The notes under the pieces were generated by a model. The model was not told the DNA's origin. It saw only the letters and a list, made by a program, of their open reading frames with translations, and ran no database searches. This document shows, piece after piece, positions 42,219 through 54,200 of a stretch of 64,000 bases of DNA. How positions within the stretch are numbered: the stretch's first letter is position 1; each line of letters begins with the position of its first letter. Origin of the DNA: Aquarana catesbeiana (Eukaryota > Chordata > Amphibia > Anura > Ranidae); assembly GCF_042186555.1 (NCBI RefSeq), contig NC_133331.1, forward strand, positions 1,247,720 to 1,311,719, given 5' to 3'. The position numbers and the translations under genes were made by a program.

Positions 42219-45200
42219 CTGTGAAAAAAAAAACACAAAATCCACTGTGAATGAAAACGTTAGAATGACTGACTGAGGGTTTATCCATTTCCAGACCAGA
42301 GGTCTTCCATACATGGATGCCTAGACTAGATTTATCATCGGCCAGCTTGACAATAACATTTTTATATTATGAATTCACAATTATGTACTTAAATGGATGC
42401 AGTTCTATCTGTCAAAGTAGTCGTTTTGTTTCTCTGTATTGGTTCAGCAGGAACCGGACACATTTTTGAACCTTCTATGGGCAGGCTGGTTGTACAGAAG
42501 TTGATCGATTGATCAGCCTGTCGGGTTATCTTCATCTGATCACTGCCAGTGGCTGTAGCTGCCAGCAGTGATCATTGTATTCTGCCAATGGGGAAGGCTC
42601 CCCCCCCCCCCGCTGGAGGAATTCCTGTGTTTATGGGGGGGATCAAGCAATTTTACATAATTTATGACCAGCTTCAGTCATGGAGGACTATGAGCCCAAC
42701 CTGTGTGATAATGCACCCCCTAATGGTGGGGGAGGGGAGAGCAGGGGGCAGAATGCCAGGACTGAGGATGAAGTCAGGTGCAGCATTGGAGAGTGAAGAG
42801 GGTAAGTGAAGAATGGAAATATCTTTTTTTAAATGGGGGATGGGGAGGGGGGGAGCAATCTAAAAAAAAATCCTAGAGTTCCATTTAAAATCAGGGCTTT
42901 TTTTCAGCAGGGACGTGGGGGAACACAGTGACGGCACCAGCAGCACTGAATGGATGCTGGCTGCTGGGTGTTCTATTGTTGATGTGGGGATCTACTGTTG
43001 CTGATGGGGGGATATTTGTTTCTGGAGAGGTCATTTGTTGATGGGAGAGATCTGCTGTTGGGGGAGGGGTCTATTGTTGCTGTTGGATCTATTGTTGCTG
43101 GGAGGGATCTATTGCTGCTGTGGAGATCTATTGCTGTTGGGTGGATCTATAGTTGTTGAAAGGGATCTACTGTTGCTGGGGAGATCTGTTGTTGCTCAGA
43201 GGGACCTATTGTTGCTGGATGAGGATCTATTGTTTCAGGGGAGATCTATTGTTGCTGGGGAGATCTATTGTTGCTGAGGGGATCTATTGGTGCAGGGGGA
43301 TCTATAGTTGATGTGAAGATCTATTGTTGCTGAGGTGGAGATCTATTGTTGCTGAGAGGGATCTATTGTTGCTGGTGAAATCTATTGTTTCAAGAGAGAT
43401 CTACAATTGCTGGGGAGATCTACTGTTGCTGGGAGGAATCTATTGTTGCTGGGAGATCTATTGCTGCAGGGAGGATATATAGTTGTTGGAAATTATCTAT
43501 TGTTGCTGGGGAGATCTATTGTTACTGGAATGGCTATATTGTTGCTGGGAGGGATCCATTGTTGCTGGCTGCAGAGGACCTATTTCACTTGGTTCTGTAT
43601 GCTCTAGGTAGGGGGTGGAACCAAGGAACGGTGCTCGGGGGTGTGTAGGGGTGGAACAAAGGGACGGTGCTCGGAGGTGGGTAGGGGTTTGGAACCAAGG
43701 GACGGTGCTCGGAGGTGGGTAGGGGGTGGAACCAAGGGACGGTGCTCGGAGGTGGGTAGGGGGTGGAACCAAGGGACGGTGCTCGGAGGTGGGTAGGGGG
43801 TGGAACCAAGGGACGGTGCTCGGAGGTGGGTAGGGGTTTGGAACCAAGGGACGGTGCTCGGAGGTGGGTAGGGGGTGGAACCAAGGGACGGTGCTCGGAG
43901 GTGGGTAGGGGGTGGAACCAAGGGACGGTGCTCGGAGGTGGGTAGGGGTTGGAACCAAGGGACGGTGCTCGGAGGTGGGTAGGGGGTGGAACCAAGGGAC
44001 AGCGCTCAGAGGTGGGTAGGGGGTGGAACCAAGGGACAGTGCTCAGAGGTGGGTAGGTGGTGGAACCAAGGGGTGGTGCTCAGAGGTGGGTAGGGGTGGA
44101 ACCAAGGGACGGTGCTCGGAGGTGGGTAGGTGGTGGAACCAAGGGGTGGTGCTCAGAGGTGGGTAGGGGGTGGAACCAAGGGACGGTGCTCTGAGGTGGG
44201 TAGGGGATGGAACCAAGGGACAGTGCTCAGAGGTGGGTAGGTGGTGGAACCAAGGGGTGGTGCTCAGAGGTGGGTAGGGGGTGGAACCAAGGGGTGGTGC
44301 TCAGAGGTGGGTAGGGGGTGGAACCAAGGGGTGGTGCTCAGAGGTGGGTAGGGGGTGGAACCAAGGGGTGGTGCTCGGAGGTGGGTAGGGGGTGGAACCA
44401 AGGGGTGGTGCTCGGAGATGGGTAGGGGGTGGAACCAAGGGGTGGTGCTCGGAGGTGGGTAGGGGGTGGAACCAAGGGGTGGTGCTCGGAGGTGGGTAGG
44501 GGGAGGAAGCAAGGCATGACTCAGAAAGAGGGAATACCTGCACCAATTCTCTGAGAAAAAAAGACCTGTTTAAAACCATTTCCTAAATGATCCAATAATG
44601 AAGTTTTGTTTTACTTTATTCATTCTTTACTTTATTTATTGGTAAACTCTGGAGTGGGCGGAGCTGGGAACAAGATCTACACGGGAGTTCCCAACACATA
44701 CTAAAGTCATTGGACAGTTCCAGGAACCCGCAGCTGCCCGTTAGTCCTCCTGCACTACAGCTAGCCAGGGGCCAAAGCCCAAGGAGCCTGTCCTCGCTCT
44801 AATGAACACACACTACTATGAATATAAGGGCCATACTCCGATGATGTCATCAAAGCTTTATTGATAACACACACTGCATTCTTCCACTCTGGATCGGCCC
44901 CTTAAACGTGTTTCAGTCATTTGGGCTTAGTCATAGAGATCTCTTCTTCTTTGTCATTGTAGTCGCCCCGATCTTTATCGCAGCCTGCATCTTACTTTCA
45001 GTTTTGGGTGGACTGACTCTTCAAACGTCTTTTACATTTTTTTTTTTTGCAATTATTTTTTCTTTCCTGTACCCGCAGCCATGGTGGAGAGGAGCCATCT
45101 TTCTTTTTGAACCATTATATTGTCTGATGTGTAATTCCCCGCTTGGCCCAGCGCTCCGGTAATTGACTTTGGAGGCGGCTGGGAGGATAATAATACGGCA

Positions 45201-48200
45201 GTTTTCCTGGACAAATTGCCGGGATGACATAAAGCTAATTTGTTACATGGAGCAGACTCAGAAAACCGATCGATACCCAACAATGAATGATGGCGGCGCA
45301 ATTCCACAAAGGGGATTCTTTAACAAATGCCTGACAAGGAATGAAGATTATTTATCAGACACCACCGATCAATATAGATTAGTGATGGCCGTAGCTGGAT
45401 GGAAACCATACATCTACAAACAGAAGATTGTTACTTTGTACACAAGACTCAGCGCTAATAAAGATACATTGTGGAAGTCTTCCCGAAAACCGAGCGTCAG
45501 ATCTTTGTAGACCTAAATCTACGTTTTACATCTAAACTCTATCTGAGCCCCACAAACCGAAAACACCATTTCATTCATTTTTAATATTCAGAGCAACCCC
45601 CACCCATCGCCCATGTCTTCATCCATCCATCCATCCATCCATGTCTTCATCCATCCATCCATCCATCCATGTCTCCATCCATCCATCCATCCATGTCTCC
45701 ATCCATCCATCCATGTCTCCATCCATCCATCCATCCCTCCATCTATGTCTCCATCCATCCATCCATCCATCCATGTCTCCATCCATCCATGTCTCCATCC
45801 ATCCATCCCACTATCCATCCATCCATGTCTCCATCCATCCATCCATGTCTCCATCCATCCATCCATCCATCCATGTCTCCATCCATCCATGTCCCCATCC
45901 ATCCATGTATCCATCCGTCCATCCATGTCTCCATCCATCCGTCCATCCATGTCTTCATCCATCCATGTCTCCATCCATCCATCCATCCATGTCTCCATCC
46001 ATCCATGTCCCCATCCATCCATGTATCCATCCGTCCATCCAAGTCTCCATCCATCCGTCCATCCATGTCTCCATCCATCCATGTCTCCATCCATCCATCC
46101 ATCCATCCATCCATGTCTCCATCCATCCGTCCATCCATGTCTCCATCCATCCGTCCATCCATGTCTCCATCCATCCATCCATCCATCCATCCAAGTCTCC
46201 ATCCATCCATCCATCCATCCATCCATCCATGTCTCCATCCATCCATCCATCCATCCATGTCACCATCCATCCATCCATCCATCCATCCATGTCACCATCC
46301 ATCCATCCATGTCTCCATCCATCCATCCATCCATCCATCCATCCATGTCTCCATCCATCCATCCATCCATCCATCTATCCATGTCTCCATCCATCCATCT
46401 ATCCATGTCTCCATCCATCCATCCATCCATCCATGTCACCATCCATCCATCCATGTCTCCATCCATCCATCCATCCATCCATGTCTCCATCCATCCATCT
46501 ATCCATGTCTCCATCCATCCATCCATCCATCCATCCCTCTATGTCTCCATCCATCCATCCATGTCTCCATCCATCCATCCATCCATCCATCCATCCCTCT
46601 ATGTCTCCATCCATCCATCCATCCATGTCTCCATCCATCCATCTATCCATCCATCCATCCCTCTATGTCTCCATCCATCCATCCATCCATGTCTCCATCC
46701 ATCCATCCATCCATCCATGTCTCCATCCATCCATCCATGTCTCCATCCATCCATGTCCCCATCCATCCATGTATCCATCCGTCCATCCAAGTCTCCATCC
46801 ATCCGTCCATCCATGTCTCCATCCATCCATGTCTCCATCCATCCATCCATCCATCCATGTCTCCATCCATCCGTCCATCCATGTCTCCATCCATCCGTCC
46901 ATCCATGTCTCCATCCATCCATCCATCCATCCATCCAAGTCTCCATCCATCCATCCATCCATCCATCCATCCATGTCTCCATCCATCCATCCATCCATCC
47001 ATGTCACCATCCATCCATCCATCCATCCATCCATCCATGTCACCATCCATCCATCCATGTCTCCATCCATCCATCCATCCATCCATCCATCCATGTCTCC
47101 ATCCATCCATCCATCCATCCATCTATCCATGTCTCCATCCATCCATCTATCCATGTCTCCATCCATCCATCCATCCATCCATGTCACCATCCATCCATCC
47201 ATGTCTCCATCCATCCATCCATCCATCCATCCATGTCTCCATCCATCCATCTATCCATGTCTCCATCCATCCATCCATCCATCCATCCCTCTATGTCTCC
47301 ATCCATCCATCCATCCATCCATCCATCCATGTCTCCATCCATCCATCTATCCATGTCTCCATCCATCCATCCATCCATCCATCCATGTCTCCATCCATCC
47401 ATCTATCCATGTCTCCATCCATCCATCCATCCATCCATCCCTCTATGTCTCCATCCATCCATCCATCCATCCATGTCTCCATCCATCCATCCATCCATCC
47501 ATCCATCCATCCATCCATCCATGTCTCCATCCATCCATCCATCCATCCATCCCTCTATGTCTCCATCCATCCATCCATGTCTCCATCCATCCATCCATCC
47601 ATCCATCCATCCATCCATCCCTCTATGTCTCCATCCATCCATCCATCCATGTCTCCATCCATCCATCCATCCATCCATGTCTCCATCCATCCATCCATCC
47701 ATCCATCCCTCTATGTCTCCATCCATCCATCCATGTCTCCATCCATCCATCCATCCATCCATCCATCCATCCATCCATGTCACCATCCATCCATCCATCC
47801 ATCCATGTCTCCATCCATCCATCCATCCATCCATCCATCCATCCATCCATGTCTCCATCCATCCATCCATCCATGTCTCAGTTTAAATTGGATGTTTTAG
47901 TAATTGTATAATTTCATATTAAATATTTCCTGACACTGAATACAGCAACAATATGTTTTTGTAATAAAGTTGTATGATGGAAAATCCATCGCTGAGCTCC
48001 AGTCAAGTGACTCTGTCTAGGCTGAGATGATCCAATCGGCTTGTCTAGCAAGTCAAAAGTACAAGGCTGCAGCAGGGGCAGATCTTTGTCAGACATTTGT
48101 GAACACTGCCAAAGACGACACAGGCACCAGGATCTACATGATTTTGTCATCTCTGAATCGGCATCTCAGTTCAAGAAGTACAATGGGGAAAATACTGATC

Positions 48201-51200
48201 GTCTCCCCTGCAGATTGTGTAAGTTTTGCCCCCTTACATAGAAATGAAGGGTCTATAATTTTTATCATAGGTGTATTTTATATGATAGAGACAGAATATC
48301 AACCAAAAATCCAGAAAAATCACACAATACAAATGTTATAAATGGAGTAAAATAAGTATTTGATCCCCAACAATAATTCTCCCCCCACAGACTGGATACA
48401 GGAGGGGCTCATGTGGTATATAGAGAGTGTATATAGTATATATGGAGTATATAGAGAGTGTATATAGTATATATGGAGTATATAGAGAGTGTATATAGTA
48501 TATATGGGGGGTATATATGGAGTATATAGAGAGTGTATATAGTATATATGGGGGTTATATATGGAGTATATAGAGAGTGTATATAGTATATATGGGGGGT
48601 ATATATGGAGTATATAGAGAGTGTATATAGTATATATGGAGTATATAGAGAGTGTATATAGTATATATGGGGGGTATATATGGAGTATATAGAGAGTGTA
48701 TATAGTATATATGGGGGGTATATATGGAGTATATAGAGAGTGTATATAGTATATATGGAGTATATAGAGAGTGTATATAGTATATATGGAGTATATAGAG
48801 AGTGTATATAGTATATATGGGGGGTATATATGGAGTATATAGAGAGTGTATATAGTATATATGGAGTATATAGAGAGTGTATATAGTATATATGGAGTAT
48901 ATAGAGAGTGTATATAGTATATATGGGGGGTATATATGGAGTATATAGAGAGTGTATATAGTATATATGGGGGGTATATATGGAGTATATAGAGAGTGTA
49001 TATAGTATATATGGAGTATATAGAGAGTGTATATAGTATATATGGGGGGTATATATGGAGTATATAGAGAGTGTATATAGTATATATGGAGTATATAGAG
49101 AGTGTATATAGTATATATGGGGGGTATATATGGAGTATATAGAGAGTGTATATAGTATATATGGAGTATATAGAGAGTGTATATAGTATATATGGAGTAT
49201 ATAGAGAGTGTATATAGTATATATGGAGTATATAGAGAGTGTATATAGTATATATGGGGGGTATATATGGAGTATATAGAGAGTGTATATAGTATATATG
49301 GAGTATATAGAGAGTGTATATAGTATATATGGGGGGTATATATGGAGTATATAGAGAGTGTATATAGTATATATGGGGGGTATATATGGAGTATATAGAG
49401 AGTGTATATAGTATATATGGAGTATATAGAGAGTGTATATAGTATATATGGGGGGTATATATGGAGTACACACAGACACTACAGTAGGTGCTCATGTGGT
49501 ACACAGATTAGTCCTGTCAATGTAAGGCTCGGTTCACACTAGGACGACTTGTCAGGCGACCTAGGTCGCCTGACAAGTAGCGTCCCGTTCAGTACAATGG
49601 AACCGTTCTAATCGGAGCGACGCAAGTCGCTCCGACTTAGAAAAAGGTTCCTGTACGACTTGGGGGGCGACTTGGGGCGACTTGCATAGACTTCTATACA
49701 GAAGTCGTTTTGCAAGTCGTGCCGCCTCTGGTGTGAACCGAGGCTAAGAAGGTTCTCCTAAGGACAACTCGTTATGTGTATAAAAGACACCTGTCCACAG
49801 AATCTCTTTCTTCCATCCAATCCTCACCATCATGGGGAAGACCAAAGATCTGTCAGAGGACGTCAGGGAGAAGATTGTAGACCTGCACAAGGCTGGAATG
49901 GGCTACAAGACCATCAGCAAGAAGATTGGTGAGAAGGAGACAACTGTTGGAGCGATTATTCACAAAGGGAAGAAATACAAAATAACCATCAATCGTCCTC
50001 AGTCTGGAGCTCCATGGAAGTTTCTCCTCATGGGGTGAGGATGGTCATGAGAAAAGTGAGGGATCAGCCCAGAACTACATGGGAGGAGCTTGTGAAGGAT
50101 CTCAAGGCAGTTGGGACCACAGTCACCAAACAAACCATTGGTAACACAATACACCACCATGGATTGAAATCCTGCAGCCCCCGCAAGGTCCTCCTCCTCA
50201 GGAAGACGCATGTAGAGGAACGTCTGAAGTCTACCAATCAACATCTAAATGATTCAGAGAAGGATTGGTGGAAAGTTCTGTGGTCAGATGAGACCAAAAT
50301 TCAGCTCTTTGGCATTAACTCAACTCGCCATGTTTGGAGGAAGAAAAATGCTGACTATGACCCTAAGAACATCATCCCTACAGTCACACATCATCCCTAC
50401 AGTCACACATCATCCCTACAGTCACATCATCCCTACAGTCACACATCATCCCTACAGTCACACATCATCCCTACAGTCACACACCATCCCTACAGTCACA
50501 TCATCCCTACAGTCACACATCATCCCTACAGTCACACATCATCCCTACAGTCACACCATCCCTACAGTCACATCATCCCTACAGTCACACATCATCCCTA
50601 CAGTCACACCATCCCTACAGTCACATCATCCCTACAGTCACACATCATTCCTACAGTCACACATCATCCCTACAGTCACACATCATCCCTACAGTCACAC
50701 ATCATCCCTACAGTCACACCCCATCCCTACAGTCACACATCATCCCTACAGTCACACATCATCCCTACAGTCACACATCATCCCTACAGTCACACATCAT
50801 CCCTACAGTCACACGTCATCCCTACAGTCACACGTCATCCCTACAGTCACACACGGAGGTGGAAACATGATGATTTGGGGTGTTTCTCTGATAAAGGTTC
50901 AGGACGACTTTGCCGCATTGAGGGGCCAATGGACGGGGCCATGTATTGTAAGATCTTGGAGGAGAACCTTCTTCCCTCATCCAGAACACTGAAGATGGGT
51001 CATGGATGGGTCTTCCAGCATGACAATGACCCAAAACATATCGCCAAGGCAACAAAGGAGGGGCTCAAGAAGAAGCACATGAAGGTCATGGAGTGGCCTA
51101 TCCAGTCTCCAGACTTTAATCCTATAGAAAATTTGTGGAGGGAGATGAAACTTCGAGTTGTCAAGAGACCTTAAGGATTTAGAGAAGATCTGTAAAGAAG

Positions 51201-54200
51201 ACAAAATCCCTCCTGAGATGTGTGGAAACTGATCACCACCTACAAGAAACGTCTGACCTCTGTGATCACCAACAAGGGTTTCTCCACCAACTACTAAGTC
51301 ATGTTCTGTGAAGGGGATTAAATACTTATTTTACTCACTGAACTGCAACTCCATTTATAACATTTGTATTGTGATTTTTCTGGATTTTTGGTTGATATTC
51401 TGTCTCTATCATATAAAATACACCTATGATAAAAATTATAGACCCTTCATTTCTATGTAAGGGGGCAAAACTTACACAATCTGCGGGGGAGACGATCGTT
51501 ATTTTCCCTACTGTAGATGGTGACTTTGGATGATTCCTTAACAAAGATGGCACTGCCCTTCTGGAGGGCAAGTGAAGGCATCCTTGGTGGGGGAATAAGG
51601 GGGGTCGTTGGGTATTGTATCATACCTGCTCTTAACATGCAAAATATATCTGATTCTAGGCCATCTGGAATTTCTCCTGATAGTTACCATTTCTTGTTTT
51701 GCTTTGCGACTGTCACTTTACCTGGCACATGTCTTTCAGGTCTTCCTGGGTGGCCACTCCTGGGTGTTGGACCAGGTTGATGTAGGAAAGGTCTTCTGTC
51801 CATGGATTCCACCATGAAAGGAAAGATGGAGGAGCTCGGAGCTTGTCCCATTTCACCTGGAGAGCATTGCCCTCCCTCCTGGAGAGAGACAACCAACAAC
51901 AATGGGAAATAATAATGGGAAAAATTAGAAAAATGTTTTTTTTGTTGTTGTAATTTGTTCTTTATGACCTCACCAAAACCTTTTCTACCAGTGCCACCAA
52001 CTCTACATGGATGTGCAGCAGGAATATGGTGCACCTACCAGTGTGATGGTGAGGTGTCCATAAATTAAGGCCATATGGTGGTAGCCATCAGAACGGATGA
52101 ACTGTTCCGGCAGACAGCCACTGGACAGGAAAGTTATAATAACCTGGGAATAATGGAATGGTGGTGATGGAAACCCGGGGTTGTCCTCCTGTTCTAGGAA
52201 TTATTGTCACACTCACCCGTTTCCCGCTCCAACGTGTGGTCTCTGTTCCAGTGAAAGGCCACCAACTTCTGGGATTTGCTGGTGCAACACCAATCAGAGC
52301 CTGGCTGCCAGTGCGTGTGCGGCTCAGTGTTACAGACAATACACAAGGCGCTGAGCCCCCCTGTGCTTTCCAGTGTCTTCTGAGACAGTATGCCCCTGTG
52401 ACCCTCAGCAGCTTCTTCTGTGACCCCTGAGCACCTCCAAAATGCCTCTAGGTTCCATTGTATCCTATGTTCCAGTGATCCCAGTAATCCCAGTGATCCC
52501 AGTGACCCCAGTGACCCCAGTAATCCCAGTAATCCCAGTGACCCCAGTGACCCCAGTAATCCCAGTGATCCCAGTGACCCCAGTGACCCCAGTGACCCCA
52601 GTAATCCCAGTGACCCCAGTGACCCCAGTAATCCCAGTGACCCCAGTAATCCCAGTGACCCCAGTGACCCCAATGACCCAAGTGATCCCAGTGACCCCAG
52701 TAATCCCAGTGATCCCAGTAATCCCAGTGATCCCAGTGACCCCAGTAATCCCAGTGACCCCAGTGACCCCAGTAATCCCAGTGACCCCAGTGACCCCAGT
52801 AATCCCAGTGACCCCAATGACCCAAGTGATCCCAGTGACCCCAGTAATCCCAGTGATCCCAGTAATCCCAGTGATCCCAGTGACCCCAGTGACCCCAGTA
52901 ATCCCAGTGACCCCAGTGACCCCAGTAATCCCAGTGACCCCAGTGACCCCAGTAATCCCAGTGACCCCAGTGACCCCAATGACCCAAGTGATCCCAGTGA
53001 CCCCAGTAATCCCAGTGATCCCAGTAATCCCAGTGATCCCAGTGACCCCAGTAATCCCAGTGACCCCAGTGACCCCAGTAATCCCAGTGACCCCAGTGAC
53101 CCCAGTAATCCCAGTGACCCCAGTAATCCCAGTGACCCCAGTGACCCCAGTGACCCAAGTGATCCCAGTGACCCCAGTAATCCCAGTGATCCCAGTAATC
53201 CCAGTGACCCCAGTAATCCCAGTGACCCCAGTGATCCCAGTGACCCCAGTGATCCCAGTAATCCCAGTGACCCCAGTGATCCCAGTAATCCCAGTGACCC
53301 CAGTGATCCCAGTGACCCCAGTGACCCCAGTAATCCCAGTGACCCCAGTGATCCCAGTGATCCCAGTAATCCCAGTGACCCCAGTGACCCCAGTAATCCC
53401 AGTGACCCCAGTGACCCCAGTAATCCCAGTGACCCCAGTGACCCCAGTAATCCCAGTGACCCCAGTGACCCCAGTAATCCCAGTGACCCCAGTGACCCCA
53501 GTGATCCCAGTGACCCCAGTGATCCCAGTAATCCCAGTGACCCCAGTGATCCCAGTGACCCCAGTGATCCCAGTAATCCCAGTGACCCCAGTGATCCCAG
53601 TGACCCCAGTGATTCCAGTAATCCCAGTGACCCCAGTGATCCCAGTAATCCCAGTGACCCCAGTAATCCCAGTGATCCCAGTGACCCCAGTACCCTGGTG
53701 CTCCTAGTCACTCTCATTTGTGTTCCCGTAATACCATCATCCCTGTGCTGCAAGAGGCTCCAGTGTTCCTGCAATCCCAGCCCCCCAGTGCTCCCAGAGA
53801 GTCTCACTACTATTCTTGTAATCTCAGCAGTCTATTGCTGCAAGAGAGGGGGGCATTGTTGTCAATGGTGTGTGGTGGCAGGCTTGAGCGATGGGGGGGA
53901 GGGGGATTAGTGTGGGGTGGCAAGCTGGAGCATCGGGGGTGTTTTCGGTGTGGTCAGGTCTGTCTGCTGCCCCCCCCCCCCCCGGCCGATGGAGCACCAG
54001 CCGTCACTGTACCTGACATCGGCATCACTACTCCTGTCAGCCCAGTCCTGGAAGCAGCGAAGTGAGGAGGACAGAGTCTGGAGGAGGTGAATGCTGTGCT
54101 CTCTCTCCCTCTTCTCCTTCCTGTCAGTGCCGCACTCTTGTACACACAGCTGCCTGCTTCTAAAAGTAGGAGAGCTGTCAGATTGGGACAGTACTGGCTT

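Larger units (their letters stand above)
48181..51513 (+). mobile_element. Complete but decayed Tc1 transposon (3.3 kb)
   Basis: Both termini are present and TA-flanked: CAATGGGGAAAATACTGATC at the left, and the inverted CAGTAGGGAAAATAACGATC at the right. Terminal repeats of about 165-190 bp (48181-48367 and about 51318-51513) are highly similar. Typical Tc1 elements are about 1.3-1.6 kb. This one is double that because of a 1.06-kb minisatellite, a nested 219-bp MITE and a 0.48-kb minisatellite inside the transposase. It is inactive because of frameshifts. Confidence 0.93.

Noticed and set aside
45163..45510. 115-aa plus-strand frame in a TPRG1-like intron
   Set aside because: Not repeat-derived, but no recognisable domain, no splice or promoter signals, and antisense to the gene; chance is the simplest explanation.
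45613..47911. Three overlapping plus-strand frames of about 750 aa (HPSIHPCLHPS)
   Set aside because: They are translations of an ATCC array that cannot form stop codons; three frames and the opposite strand are all open, and composition is purely that of the repeat.
48320..49504. 394-aa and 356-aa minus-strand YILYTLSIYS frames
   Set aside because: AT-rich minisatellite inside a transposon; not a protein-coding composition.
50014..51174. Intact 386-aa transposase frame
   Set aside because: The frame is open only because the internal array lacks stops. The conserved protein switches frame before and after it, so this is a pseudogene.
52194..53910. Frames of 421-537 aa (SDPSNP, VIPVTP, LGSLGLL) on both strands
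   Set aside because: The repeat unit is 9/18 bp, a multiple of three without stops. There are no flanking splice sites or domains.
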